A DNA stretch of 64,000 nucleotides, taken from the IMG/VR virus record IMGVR_UViG_3300020198_000002, positions 52,602 through 116,601 of that record; one strand, written 5' to 3'. A program made the translations under genes and the position numbers. Shown piece by piece: positions 40,477-49,563 of this stretch; position 1 is the first letter of the stretch; the number at the start of each line of letters is the position of its first letter. The stretch comes from a virus. The notes below the pieces were generated by a model. The model was not told the DNA's origin, ran no database searches, and saw nothing but the letters and a program-made list of their open reading frames with translations.

Positions 40477-42974
40477 GATTTTACACTAACGTTTTTCAAT
40501 TTGGAAATAATATTTTAGTTCGTGGTTATGAAGATGGAAAACATTTTAGTGATAAAGTAGAATTTTGCCCAACGTTCTTTGTTCCCACTAAGAAAAAATC
40601 TAAGTGGAAAACTTTAGAGGGCATTGCGGTTGAATCTGTCAATCCAGGTACTATCAAAGATTGTAAGGATTTTATTGAAAAGTATTCTGGTATTAGTGGA
40701 TTTGATGTGTATGGAAATGAAAGGTATGTGCATCAATATATTTCCGAAAAATATCCAGAAGACGAAATAAAATTTGATATTAATAAAATTAAACTTGTAA
40801 CGATTGACATTGAGGTTGCTGCTGAAAGCGGATTCCCCGATGTTTTTAACTGTGCTGAGGAAATCCTTCTCATAACAATTCGTGATTATTCTACCAAGAA
40901 AATTATTACTTTTGGTTCTAGACCTTACGAAAATAATAGTAGAGAAAATTATAATTATATCCTTTGTGACTCTGAATATGACTTAATCCATTCGTTTTTG
41001 AATTGGTGGGAAGAAAATTCTCCAGAAGTTATCACTGGATGGAACTGTGAACTATATGATATTCCCTATCTTATTGGTAGGGTAGATCGTATTATGGGAG
41101 AGAAGATTGCAAAAAAATTTTCTCCATGGGGTATAGTAAGAAAGAACGAACTAGTAATCTCTGGTCGTAAACAAATTTCATATGAAATTGCTGGTATTTC
41201 TATCATCGATTATTTGGATTTGTATAAAAAATCTCCTGCAACTCCTAACCAAGAAAGCTATCGACTGGATCATATTGCTTTTGTGGAGCTTGGATCTCGC
41301 AAGTTAGACCACAGTGAATTTGATACATTCAAGGAGTTCTATTCAAAAGACTGGAATAAATTTGTAGATTACAACATTATTGACGTAGAACTTGTAGATA
41401 AATTAGAGGACAAATTGAAACTGATTGATCTATGTTTTACTAGGGCATATGACGCAAAAGTTTCTTTTACTGATATTGCCTACCAGGTTCGTACATGGGA
41501 TGCAATTATCTACAATTATTTGAAGAAAAAGAATATTGTAATTCCTCAAAAAGAAAGGAACTCCAAGGATGAAAAATATGCTGGTGCCTATGTGAAAGAA
41601 CCAATTCCAGGGAAGTATGATTGGGTTGTCTCTTTTGATCTTAACTCTCTATATCCACACCTCATTATGCAATACAATATTTCTCCAGAAACTTTAATGG
41701 AAGAAAGACACTCATCTGCAACCGTAGATAAGGTTTTGAATCAAGAACTTACTTTTGAATTGTATAAAGATTATGCGGTTTGCGCTAATGGTGCAATGTA
41801 CCGTAAGGATGTTCGCGGATTTCTTCCAGAACTCATGGAAAAAATGTATAATGAAAGAGTCATCTTTAAGAAGAAGATGATCGATGCTAAAAAAGAGTAT
41901 GAAAAAACTAAAGATAAAAATCTCATAAAAGAAATTGCAAGATGTAATAATATTCAGATGGCGAAAAAAATTGCACTTAACTCCGCTTATGGTGCTATCG
42001 GCAATCAGTATTTTCGTTATTATAAACTAGCAAACGCAGAGGCAATTACTCTATCTGGTCAGGTTTCCATTCGCTGGATTGAGAACAAGATGAATGCCTA
42101 TCTCAACAAACTTCTAAAAACTAGTGAGGTTGACTATGTTATCGCTTCTGATACCGATTCCATTTATCTTAATATGGGTCCTCTGGTCGAAACTGTATAC
42201 AAAGGAAGAGAGAAAACTACTCAAGGCGTTGTTTCGTTCCTTGATAAAATCTGTCAAATGGAACTTGAAAAATATATTGAAAGTTGTTACCAAGAATTGG
42301 CCGACTATGTGAACGCATACGATCAGAAGATGCAGATGAAACGTGAGAACATTGCCGAACGTGGAATCTGGACCGCAAAGAAAAGATACATTTTAAATGT
42401 TTGGGATAGTGAAGGTGTTCGTTATTCTGAACCAAAACTTAAAATCATGGGTATTGAAGCAATTAAAACTTCAACCCCTGCTCCTGTAAGGAACATGATT
42501 AAGGATGGTCTTAAACTTATGATGAGTGGCACCGAAGACACCATGATCGAATTCATCAAATCTTGTCGTAAAGAATTTAAAGAACTTCCACCTGAACAAA
42601 TTGCTTTCCCCAGAAGTGTGACCGAAATAAACAAATGGAAGTCTTCTTCTTCAATGTATGAAAAGGGATGTCCCATCCATGTAAGAGGAGTTATTTTGTA
42701 TAACTTTCATACTAAGAAAAATAATCTTGATAAAAAGTATGCACCTATTCAAAGTGGAGAGAAGATTAAGTTCGTCTATTTGACGATACCAAATCCAATT
42801 CAAGAAAATGTTTTATCTTTCATTCAAGATTTTCCTGCAGAACTAAATCTAACAAAATATGTTGATTATGATTTGCAGTTTAATAAGTCTTTTATTGAAC
42901 CGATTAAAATTATTTTGGATTGTATTGGGTGGAGTATTGAGAAAACTAATACTTTGGAAAGTTTCTTCGTATGA
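40473..42974 (+). CDS. gp43: gp43 family B DNA polymerase
   Basis: An 833-residue family B polymerase (T4 898). The 3 prime-5 prime exonuclease has VTIDIEVA (D112, E114), later EVITGWNCELYDIPYL and YNIIDVELVDKL; the polymerase part has DLNSLYP (from residue 389), the KKIALNSAYGAIGN fingers motif and DTDS (from about 560). All catalytic aspartates are present, so both activities should be intact. The gene is uninterrupted, without intron or intein. It overlaps the following oxygenase by 4 nt. Confidence 0.97.
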   Translation: MRFYTNVFQFGNNILVRGYEDGKHFSDKVEFCPTFFVPTKKKSKWKTLEGIAVESVNPGTIKDCKDFIEKYSGISGFDVYGNERYVHQYISEKYPEDEIKFDINKIKLVTIDIEVAAESGFPDVFNCAEEILLITIRDYSTKKIITFGSRPYENNSRENYNYILCDSEYDLIHSFLNWWEENSPEVITGWNCELYDIPYLIGRVDRIMGEKIAKKFSPWGIVRKNELVISGRKQISYEIAGISIIDYLDLYKKSPATPNQESYRLDHIAFVELGSRKLDHSEFDTFKEFYSKDWNKFVDYNIIDVELVDKLEDKLKLIDLCFTRAYDAKVSFTDIAYQVRTWDAIIYNYLKKKNIVIPQKERNSKDEKYAGAYVKEPIPGKYDWVVSFDLNSLYPHLIMQYNISPETLMEERHSSATVDKVLNQELTFELYKDYAVCANGAMYRKDVRGFLPELMEKMYNERVIFKKKMIDAKKEYEKTKDKNLIKEIARCNNIQMAKKIALNSAYGAIGNQYFRYYKLANAEAITLSGQVSIRWIENKMNAYLNKLLKTSEVDYVIASDTDSIYLNMGPLVETVYKGREKTTQGVVSFLDKICQMELEKYIESCYQELADYVNAYDQKMQMKRENIAERGIWTAKKRYILNVWDSEGVRYSEPKLKIMGIEAIKTSTPAPVRNMIKDGLKLMMSGTEDTMIEFIKSCRKEFKELPPEQIAFPRSVTEINKWKSSSSMYEKGCPIHVRGVILYNFHTKKNNLDKKYAPIQSGEKIKFVYLTIPNPIQENVLSFIQDFPAELNLTKYVDYDLQFNKSFIEPIKIILDCIGWSIEKTNTLESFFV

Positions 42975-43582
42975 TTAGTATGTTTGCCAGGCACCCATTT
43001 GGTCCTGTCGTATTGGAAGCTGAATGCCCTGAATCTATAATTGATGGTCTCAACGATCTTATCGATAATATGTCAGAAGATAAATTGAAAATTTGTTCTT
43101 CTAGACATAATGATTCGAGTATCCCTAATTTACTTAATAGGGGATTTGAAATTGTTTATCTACTTAAAGATGATGTTGAGGAGTTATCATATGATGATTA
43201 TCTTTTGGCAATATCGGCCGAATATCTTAGATATTTGAATAGACCTGTTGATGGACTTTACTTGCCCGATCCAATTTTTTCTGATAAATTCTACGACGTT
43301 TGGATTAATAGATACTTCAAGGGCGATATTACTCCCCCACATGGACATGCTCATTATCTTTCTGGAGTAACAATTTTAAAATTACCTACTGATGTTTCTC
43401 CCGAAATGCCAATTGACCAAGATCCTTCTAGGTCTTTGGAGTTTATGTACAATGATGAAGTTTATCTACCAGAACAAAAAGTAGGAATGACTTATATTTT
43501 TCCGAGTTATCTTCGTCATTGGGTGCATTTTCATGTTTGTGAAACCGAAAGAAGGACTGTAAGTTTTAATATAGCAATATGA
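42971..43582 (+). CDS. 2OG-Fe(II) oxygenase (PF13759-like)
   Basis: A 203-residue protein of the HxHxxxxLSGV type: PPHGHAHYLSGVTILKLP (H124, H126) and GMTYIFPSYLRHWVHFHVCETERRTVSFNI (H183, R195) reproduce the pattern of this phage and marine-bacteria oxygenase family. In place of the usual HxD the first motif is HxH. The N-terminal 90 residues are helical and charged. It follows gp43 with a 4 nt overlap and overlaps a 53-codon gene. Substrate unknown. Confidence 0.68.
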   Translation: MISMFARHPFGPVVLEAECPESIIDGLNDLIDNMSEDKLKICSSRHNDSSIPNLLNRGFEIVYLLKDDVEELSYDDYLLAISAEYLRYLNRPVDGLYLPDPIFSDKFYDVWINRYFKGDITPPHGHAHYLSGVTILKLPTDVSPEMPIDQDPSRSLEFMYNDEVYLPEQKVGMTYIFPSYLRHWVHFHVCETERRTVSFNIAI

Positions 43583-43740
43583 AAAATTACGTAGTTTCTT
43601 GGAGTGAAGATGGATTTTGGATTGAATCCAATACTAGGGTTTTCGATAGTTACGATACTGCTTCTTGGTTTGCAAAAATGATGAAAAACGAGTATAATCA
43701 TGTCAGAGTGTATGAGTCTAATGATGGATCTTCCTATTGA
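43579..43740 (+). CDS. Small hypothetical protein (53 aa)
   Basis: A short reading frame whose ATG overlaps the preceding stop (ATGA) and which encodes MKNYVVSWSEDGFWIES and ends in VRVYESNDGSSY. The predicted beta-alpha-beta profile (YVVSW, ASWFAKMMKNEY, VRVYE) is like a tiny ferredoxin-like fold. It overlaps the next gene by 41 nt in another frame. No known family recognised. The coupling at both ends supports it as real. Confidence 0.55.
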   Translation: MKNYVVSWSEDGFWIESNTRVFDSYDTASWFAKMMKNEYNHVRVYESNDGSSY

Positions 43741-43888
43741 TGATCGAGAGTTGAGTACAATCGTTTCCGCTTTGTCTTTTGGCGGTGATGCTGCATTGTA
43801 TAAAAAACTAAAATTGGTAAGAGAATTAAAGGAACAAGGATTGCCTTATAAAAAAATATTACGTGAACAATACGGGATGGTGTCTTGA
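43700..43888 (+). CDS. Small conserved protein upstream of uvsX
   Basis: A protein of up to 62 residues; the ATG at 43700 is given, but 43721 or 43724 (MDLPIDDRELSTIVSALS) would reduce the overlap with the preceding small gene and may be the true start. The sequence LSTIVSALSFGGDAALYKKLKLVRELKEQGLPYKKILREQY, in outline, is helical and charged. Its stop overlaps the uvsX ATG by one base. Unknown function, possibly UvsX related given the coupling. Confidence 0.5.
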   Translation: MSECMSLMMDLPIDDRELSTIVSALSFGGDAALYKKLKLVRELKEQGLPYKKILREQYGMVS

Positions 43889-44889
43889 TGGATTTTCTAA
43901 AGGATATTGTAAAGGAGATTGGCGATGAGTACACCTCATTGGCATCAGATATTTCAGAGACTGAAACATTCGTGGACACTGGTTCATACATCTTTAATGC
44001 TCTTGTCTCGGGTTCTATTTTTGGTGGGATTTCTGATCGAAGGATCACTGCTATCGCTGGCGAATCTAGTACGGGTAAAACCTTCTTTAGTTTATCGGTT
44101 GTTAATTACTATCTTCATAATAATCCAAACGGGTACGTTCTGTATTTTGACACTGAAGCCGCAATTAATCGTAAGATGTTAGAGGAACGTGGAATTCCTC
44201 TTGATAGAATTGTCGTAATTAATGTTGTGACAATTGAAGAGTTTCGCCAGAAAGCACTTAAAGCTGTAGATATATACTTAAAGAAACCAGCAGAAGAACG
44301 CAAACCTTGTATGTTTGTGTTAGATTCTCTGGGTATGCTTTCGACTGAGAAAGAGATAACTGATGCACTGAATGACAAACAAGTTCGTGATATGACCAAA
44401 TCTCAACTGGTCAAAGGTGCTTTCCGTATGCTTACTCTCAAGTTAGGCAAAGCAAAAATTCCCATGATAGTAACAAACCATACCTACGATGTTATCGGAG
44501 CTTACGTACCAACTAAGGAAATGGGTGGAGGCAGCGGACTTAAATACGCAGCGTCTACAATCATTTATCTCAGCAAAAAGAAAGAAAAGGATGGAACGGA
44601 AGTGGTCGGCAATATTATCAAAGCTAAGACTGCTAAGTCGCGTCTGAGTAAGGAGAATAAAGATGTTGAAATCCGTTTGTACTATGATGATCGCGGTCTT
44701 GATCGTTACTACGGTCTTTTGGAACTTGGTGAGATTGGTGGACTCTGGAAAAATGTAGCCGGACGTTATGAGATAGATGGTAAGAAGATTTATGCAAAAC
44801 AAATCCTTGCAAATCCCCAAGAGTATTTTAACACCGAAGTTATGGAAAAACTTGATGAAATTGCAAAAGAACAGTTTACATACGGTTGA
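43888..44889 (+). CDS. uvsX: UvsX recombinase (RecA-like)
   Basis: A 333-residue RecA-family recombinase (T4 391). Walker A GESSTGKT is at 58-65, Walker B CMFVLDSLG near 150, and GGGSGLKYAASTIIYL is the following L2/core strand. ATG 43888 is preferred over a TTG three bases earlier. It catalyses strand exchange with UvsY, which lies 22 kb away here. The 3 prime end overlaps a 2OG oxygenase gene by 35 nt. Confidence 0.94.
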   Translation: MDFLKDIVKEIGDEYTSLASDISETETFVDTGSYIFNALVSGSIFGGISDRRITAIAGESSTGKTFFSLSVVNYYLHNNPNGYVLYFDTEAAINRKMLEERGIPLDRIVVINVVTIEEFRQKALKAVDIYLKKPAEERKPCMFVLDSLGMLSTEKEITDALNDKQVRDMTKSQLVKGAFRMLTLKLGKAKIPMIVTNHTYDVIGAYVPTKEMGGGSGLKYAASTIIYLSKKKEKDGTEVVGNIIKAKTAKSRLSKENKDVEIRLYYDDRGLDRYYGLLELGEIGGLWKNVAGRYEIDGKKIYAKQILANPQEYFNTEVMEKLDEIAKEQFTYG

Positions 44890-45427
44890 TTTTATTAAAA
44901 TTTATTCGGATGTCTTAGATTATCAAACTTGTCAAACGATAATCGATGTGTTCGAATCTTCAAATGATAAAGAACGTATTGAGAATGATGGTAGGCCAAA
45001 CTTCACTCAAGTCAATTTGAATAATATTTCTGAGATAGATAAGTTTGTCCAACTGTTATCATATCGTTTTTGCGATGTAATGCGGAATTACAAGGAGGAA
45101 TATTGCAATTTTACCGATTGGTGGCCTAATAAATTGTTTTTTGAGCAACTGAGAGTAAAAAAATACGAACCCGACTCGGAAGATTTTTTCAATCTTCACG
45201 TTGATGTTGATGATCATGATACTGCAAAAAGATATCTCGCTTTTCTTTGTTATTTGAATGATGGATTCGGTGGTGGAGAAACTAAATTTCCATATCATAA
45301 TCTTTCTATTAACCCAGAACTTGGTAAGGTATTAGTATTTCCCCCAACATGGCAGTATCCCCATATGGGATTTCCAGTTACAGGTAAACCAAAGTATATT
45401 TTAAGTACATATCTACATTATTATTGA
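44855..45427 (+). CDS. 2OG-Fe(II) oxygenase, prolyl-4-hydroxylase-like
   Basis: A 190-residue oxygenase with a P4H-type layout: FFNLHVDVDDHDTAKRYLAFLCYLND contains H115 and D117, then GFGGGETKFPYHNLSINPELGKVLVFP, distal H170 in YPHMGFPV and K180 in GKPKYILSTYLHYY, lysine being usual for P4H. The ATG at 44855 overlaps uvsX by 35 nt; the frame is open farther up but a longer overlap is unlikely. It overlaps gp41 by one base. Substrate unknown. Confidence 0.72.
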   Translation: MKLQKNSLHTVDFIKIYSDVLDYQTCQTIIDVFESSNDKERIENDGRPNFTQVNLNNISEIDKFVQLLSYRFCDVMRNYKEEYCNFTDWWPNKLFFEQLRVKKYEPDSEDFFNLHVDVDDHDTAKRYLAFLCYLNDGFGGGETKFPYHNLSINPELGKVLVFPPTWQYPHMGFPVTGKPKYILSTYLHYY

Positions 45428-46809
45428 TGGAAACAGTTGAAAGTACGATTATTAATAGCCTTATTTTCAATGAGGACTATACTAGAAAGGTTTTGCCTTT
45501 TATCAAACCAGAATACTTTCAAAACACACATGAAAGAATTCTGTTTGAGGAATGCTGTAAGTTTGTAGTTACTTACAATAAGTTAATTACGAAAGAAATT
45601 CTTCACATTGAATGTGAAAAACGTAAAGACGTTAATCAAGATACATATAAAAATATTATAGATTATCTAAATGTTATTTCAGAAACTAATATAGAACAAC
45701 AGTGGTTACTTAATACCACGGAAAAGTGGTGTAGGGACAGAGCAATCTACCTCGCTTTGGTTGAAAGTATTTCTATTGCTGATGGGAATGATGATAAAAA
45801 AAATGTCGATTCAATTCCTTCTATTCTTTCTGATGCTCTTGCCGTAAGTTTTGATAATCACGTTGGACATGACTACCTTGGAGACTATGAAGAACGATAT
45901 GATTTCTACCACAGGAAAGAGGACAAGATTCCCTTTGATCTTGAGTTTTTTAACAAGATTACGAAAGGTGGTCTTCCTAACAAGACTCTTAACATCGCTC
46001 TTGCTGGGACAGGTGTTGGTAAGTCTCTTTTCATGTGTCATATGGCTAGCTCCTGTTTGTTTGACGGACGTAATGTATTATACATTACACTGGAAATGGC
46101 AGAGGAGAAAATTGCTGAACGTATTGATGCAAACCTTTTGAACGTTCCCATCCAACAATTGATGGATCTCCCAAAGTCTATGTTTGAAAACAAAGTAACT
46201 AGTCTTTCCAAAAAAACTCAAGGCACTCTTATAATTAAAGAATATCCAACTGCATCAGCACATAGTGGACATTTTAAATCACTTCTTAATGAACTTGCAC
46301 TTAAGAAGTCATTTAGTCCTGATATTATTTTCATTGATTACCTTAATATTTGTGCTTCCTCTAGGTATCGGGGAAACCTTTCTGTTAATTCTTATTCTTA
46401 TATCAAGGCAATTGCCGAAGAACTTAGGGGTCTTGCGGTGGAATTCAACGTCCCAATTGTGTCTGCCACTCAAACTACTCGCTCAGGTTATAGTAGTTCT
46501 GATGTTGAACTTACTGATACTTCTGAATCCTTTGGTTTGCCTGCTACTGCCGATCTTATGTTTGCTCTTATTAGCACAGAGGAGTTGGAAAATCTCGGAC
46601 AGATTATGGTAAAACAATTAAAGAACAGATATAATGATCCTACAGTAAACAAAAGATTTGTTGTTGGTATTGATAGGGCTAAAATGAAATTATATGATTG
46701 TGAACAATCTGCTCAGAATGATATACTTGACTCTGGGCAAAATGACACTTACAATGAATCTGAGTACAATACTGCGCCAAAAAGTAAGTTTTCAAAGTTA
46801 AATTTTTAA
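45427..46809 (+). CDS. gp41: gp41 replicative helicase (DnaB-like)
   Basis: A 460-residue helicase (T4 gp41 475). The N-terminal helical domain (about 1-140) is followed by the RecA-like core with Walker A AGTGVGKS (about 191-198), LYITLEMAEEKIAERID, Walker B DIIFIDYLN and SATQTTRSGYSSSD. It unwinds at the fork together with primase gp61, located 11 kb away. ATG 45427 (METVESTIINSLIF) follows the preceding stop by overlap. The last 30 residues are polar and likely bind gp59 or gp61. Confidence 0.95.
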   Translation: METVESTIINSLIFNEDYTRKVLPFIKPEYFQNTHERILFEECCKFVVTYNKLITKEILHIECEKRKDVNQDTYKNIIDYLNVISETNIEQQWLLNTTEKWCRDRAIYLALVESISIADGNDDKKNVDSIPSILSDALAVSFDNHVGHDYLGDYEERYDFYHRKEDKIPFDLEFFNKITKGGLPNKTLNIALAGTGVGKSLFMCHMASSCLFDGRNVLYITLEMAEEKIAERIDANLLNVPIQQLMDLPKSMFENKVTSLSKKTQGTLIIKEYPTASAHSGHFKSLLNELALKKSFSPDIIFIDYLNICASSRYRGNLSVNSYSYIKAIAEELRGLAVEFNVPIVSATQTTRSGYSSSDVELTDTSESFGLPATADLMFALISTEELENLGQIMVKQLKNRYNDPTVNKRFVVGIDRAKMKLYDCEQSAQNDILDSGQNDTYNESEYNTAPKSKFSKLNF

Positions 46810-47393
46810 TGGAACCTTCATTTATAGAAGAGTATCGAGTTTCTGATTTCGTATCGAAAGGACTAATGACGATTGCTCAAAAGGCAAAAGATCATAGACT
46901 TCTTAGACCAGGTAGAGTTGGTAATTCTGGAAAAATAGTTTCGAAAATCAAGTCATGTCTGGAATGTAATATTAGCGATATCCCTCCTGTACTTTTTGAC
47001 TCTGAGGATGATTCAGTCTTGGAAAAATATATACAGCATGTCTTCGATTGCATTAGAAGATACGCTGAGTTGTATATGGATCGTGCAGATCTTTGTCCAA
47101 CTGGACCACCAAAAATTCAATGGTATGGTCCAGGTGAAGCATACTTTGCGGAACACTTTGATAATGGATACGAATATAATGACAGAGAAGTCGCATTCAT
47201 TACCTATCTAAATACTCCAGTTGATGGTGGAGGAACTAGATTCATTCATCAGAAAACTACGATTAAACCAGAAAAAGGAAAGACCATTTTATTTCCGGCT
47301 GGATATACTCACAAACATTGTGGAGTTGTCTCCGAAACATCTGATAAAATAATTTTGACAGGGTGGTTTAAATTTTTAAAAAATGTGTTATAA
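46809..47393 (+). CDS. 2OG-Fe(II) oxygenase, prolyl-4-hydroxylase-like
   Basis: A 194-residue P4H-type protein: YFAEHFDNGYEYNDREVAFITYLN (H116, D118), DGGGTRFIHQ, KGKTILFPAGYTHKHCGV (H168/H170) and K180 in SDKIILTGWF. The core is complete. The N-terminal half is helical. It overlaps gp41 by one base, and a promoter for mazG overlaps its very end. It differs clearly from the protein at 44855, so the two are not a recent duplication. Substrate unknown. Confidence 0.72.
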   Translation: MEPSFIEEYRVSDFVSKGLMTIAQKAKDHRLLRPGRVGNSGKIVSKIKSCLECNISDIPPVLFDSEDDSVLEKYIQHVFDCIRRYAELYMDRADLCPTGPPKIQWYGPGEAYFAEHFDNGYEYNDREVAFITYLNTPVDGGGTRFIHQKTTIKPEKGKTILFPAGYTHKHCGVVSETSDKIILTGWFKFLKNVL

Positions 47394-47394
47394 T
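47386..47394 (+). promoter_or_regulatory. Extended -10 promoter for mazG
   Basis: TGTTATAAT, identical to the extended -10 element of hldD, 22 bp before mazG and followed by an AAAGGA ribosome site. Start near 47401. Confidence 0.68.
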
Positions 47395-47415
47395 TAACCT
47401 AAAGGATTTTTAATT

Positions 47416-47820
47416 ATGAGTTTTAATTTTTCAAACTATGAAAAGTTTGTAGACGCTGTTACTTCAGACGCATCAAAAGATTTTGTTGCTCTTGCTGATA
47501 GATTAGTCGAACTTGATCGGAAAGGTGCTAATATCGAACGACTCCTAACTGCAGGGGTGGGAATTAATGCAGAAGGAGGAGAGTTCCTTGAAATTGTTAA
47601 AAAAATGATCTTTCAAGGTAAGCCTTGGAATGAAGACAATCGTGAGCATCTTATTATTGAACTGGGGGATTTGCTTTGGTATGTAGCTCAAGCAACTCAA
47701 GCTCTTGGAATTTCTTTTGAAGAGGTTGTTTCTCGTAATGTTAAAAAATTAGAAAGAAGATATCCCTCGGGCACATTTGATGTTTATTTTTCTGAGAATA
47801 GAACGGAGGATGATCTGTGA
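47416..47820 (+). CDS. mazG: MazG nucleotide pyrophosphohydrolase
   Basis: A 134-residue all-alpha NTP pyrophosphatase. The metal-binding ExxE and ExxD motifs are visible in INAEGGEFLEIVKKM and HLIIELGDLLWYVAQ, and LGISFEEVVSRNVKKLERRY closes the domain. MazG is a common cyanophage auxiliary gene; the phage enzymes hydrolyse dNTPs such as dGTP and dCTP rather than ppGpp in published tests of related proteins. It has its own promoter and overlaps the next gene by 4 nt. Confidence 0.9.
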   Translation: MSFNFSNYEKFVDAVTSDASKDFVALADRLVELDRKGANIERLLTAGVGINAEGGEFLEIVKKMIFQGKPWNEDNREHLIIELGDLLWYVAQATQALGISFEEVVSRNVKKLERRYPSGTFDVYFSENRTEDDL

Positions 47821-48005
47821 GCAATAAAGAAAAAAAAGTAACCGTTAAAATGGACGTTCGCTGTGCTGCAGCAGTTCGCCAAGTACTGTTTGATTCTCAA
47901 AAGGAATATACCAATGGGCCTTCAGCACCAGAAAGAATTCTAAATTTGCGTCAAGTAATTAGTGATCTTGATGATGAAATTCATAATGCATTACCAAGTA
48001 GTTAA
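47817..48005 (+). CDS. Small conserved hypothetical protein
   Basis: A 62-residue protein from a GTG start overlapping mazG (GTGA). KVTVKMDVRCAAAVRQVLFDSQKEYTNG and APERILNLRQVISDLDDEI predict a strand followed by two helices, like a small ribbon-helix-helix regulator, but no family is recognised with confidence. It is the last gene before a late promoter, so the early unit ends here. Conserved small proteins at this place follow mazG in related phages as far as I can recall. Confidence 0.5.
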   Translation: MSNKEKKVTVKMDVRCAAAVRQVLFDSQKEYTNGPSAPERILNLRQVISDLDDEIHNALPSS

Positions 48006-48022
48006 TTAATTACTTATCTTTC

Positions 48023-48030
48023 CATAAATA
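48023..48030 (+). promoter_or_regulatory. Late promoter (CATAAATA)
   Basis: CATAAATA 26 bp before the gene at 48057, the same spacing as at gp13. Confidence 0.75.
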
Positions 48031-48056
48031 TTTTTCGGACAGATATTTTTACTTAC

Positions 48057-49541
48057 ATGGCTAATATAGGATCTGCAGCCGAAGGTGCATTTGCAATTGC
48101 CCTAACACTGAATATCATTGAAAATGATCGACTTCCTTCTACTAGTAGGTTGAAGTGTAATCTGCCTAATATTAACTACTGGATGAAACAAATTCCATTA
48201 TCTAGTTTTGAGAATGGTGGAACTTGGGTGCAAACCTTATATAATGGTAAAGCGACTATGAGAAAAGCAGGTTATACTTCAGTAGATGAAGTTAATGTAG
48301 TGCAGGCCCCAAAAAATAGTAATCAGATACCAGTTGATTTTTTAAAGGTAACTCTTGAGGTTGGACTAAAACCAGAAGAAGTTCGAGGCTTTTATGGGCG
48401 CGATCCAATTGATTTATATAAACTTAATGATATTATAAGTCAGATGATTGCAGATTCTGGTAGATATAAGACCTATATAAATGCTTTTAAAACCAAGTAT
48501 CTTACAAATGATAGGAAGGAATTAATTAGCGTTTATGTGAAAACTATTGGTAAAGAGGGGGAACAGTCTGGTGGTGCAATCAAAGGCGATGTTCAACTTG
48601 AAGTAACTGTTCAAGCTTATGATCCAATTACTCTTAAACCGAAGAGTACTCCCAAGAAAAATAGATTCCCGACAATGTATTTTTCCTTAAAGGCTTCAGC
48701 TACTCCTCCAAAAACTATTAGTAATGAAAGTCCAATTAAGGCCCTAAAAACCTTATCTACAGCCTTTGGAGTCGATCCTTTTACATCACCACAATATAAT
48801 GTACCTATAAAAAGCCTTGGGGCATTTCAACAGTTCGTTACTACTTCAAATAAAAAGAGACAGACTTGGATGACGGATCTTTATGGGTCTGGTCTTTTGG
48901 TGAAACAGGGCAGAAAAAATTTCTTAAGAACAAGTTCCAGTGAAGTTAATATCTCAAAGCTTAAGATTTTTGATTTACTCGATGATCAGACCTATCCAGA
49001 ATTGTGGAGAGTTAAGTCGGTTGAAGATAGATTTTGGAAAAGTTTTGTTGTAAAAAGATATGTGGAATCTGTTTTTGGTTTAATTCCTTCTGGTGAGCTG
49101 AGTCCAGAAATGTCAAACAATGTTTGGTCCGCACTATTTAAAGCTGGATTTGGTATAGATCCTTATGCAAGTAGAACATTTTTACTTGCCTATGGTAATA
49201 GGACATTTCAAAGTTCTAGTTTAGAATATCTTAGAGCAGTGAAAGATTCTACAAATTCTCAGATCTATGCTACAAATAGTGGAAGTGCTGTAGAGTTTTA
49301 TATTGGAAATAAAAAAATATCTAAAGCAAAATTATATCATATTCGATATAAGAATAGGAGTGTATATGATGGTGACATTAGCGAAAACGCAACTTTTGAT
49401 TTGCAGAATCTTTTAAAATTAGAATTAAAAATCATGCCAGAGTGTGGTGATGCATTTAAAGAAAAGCCAAGTTGGAGGCCTGGAGATAAACTAGATTTTA
49501 ATCCAGTTACTGGAACCCTTTCTATATCAAAAGAAACATAA
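48057..49541 (+). CDS. Probable virion structural protein
   Basis: A 494-residue protein of unknown family. MANIGSAAEGAFAIALTLNII starts with a small-residue-rich helix; the rest mixes strands and helices (FPTMYFSLKASATPP, WRVKSVEDRFWKSFVVKRYVESVFG, PSWRPGDKLDFNPVTGTLSISKE). It has a late promoter, which points to a virion or lysis function, and stands in front of a block of internal-head candidates. No enzyme motif, transmembrane segment or coiled coil could be seen. It is conserved in T4-like cyanophages as far as I recognise the sequence. Confidence 0.6.
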   Translation: MANIGSAAEGAFAIALTLNIIENDRLPSTSRLKCNLPNINYWMKQIPLSSFENGGTWVQTLYNGKATMRKAGYTSVDEVNVVQAPKNSNQIPVDFLKVTLEVGLKPEEVRGFYGRDPIDLYKLNDIISQMIADSGRYKTYINAFKTKYLTNDRKELISVYVKTIGKEGEQSGGAIKGDVQLEVTVQAYDPITLKPKSTPKKNRFPTMYFSLKASATPPKTISNESPIKALKTLSTAFGVDPFTSPQYNVPIKSLGAFQQFVTTSNKKRQTWMTDLYGSGLLVKQGRKNFLRTSSSEVNISKLKIFDLLDDQTYPELWRVKSVEDRFWKSFVVKRYVESVFGLIPSGELSPEMSNNVWSALFKAGFGIDPYASRTFLLAYGNRTFQSSSLEYLRAVKDSTNSQIYATNSGSAVEFYIGNKKISKAKLYHIRYKNRSVYDGDISENATFDLQNLLKLELKIMPECGDAFKEKPSWRPGDKLDFNPVTGTLSISKET

Positions 49542-49544
49542 ATA
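49537..49544 (+). promoter_or_regulatory. Late promoter (CATAAATA)
   Basis: CATAAATA overlapping the stop of the previous gene and 19 bp before the GTG start at 49564. Confidence 0.72.
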
Positions 49545-49563
49545 TTTAAAAAAGTAGACCATA

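Noticed and set aside
46809-47393. Loss of the 2OG-binding arginine (lysine instead) as a sign of inactivity
   Set aside because: Prolyl-4-hydroxylase-type enzymes normally use lysine at this place, and the neighbour at 44855 does too.
47355-47394. TTGACA with TATAAT before mazG as a classical -35/-10 pair
   Set aside because: Spacing is 28 bp, too long for sigma70; the extended -10 alone explains the promoter better.
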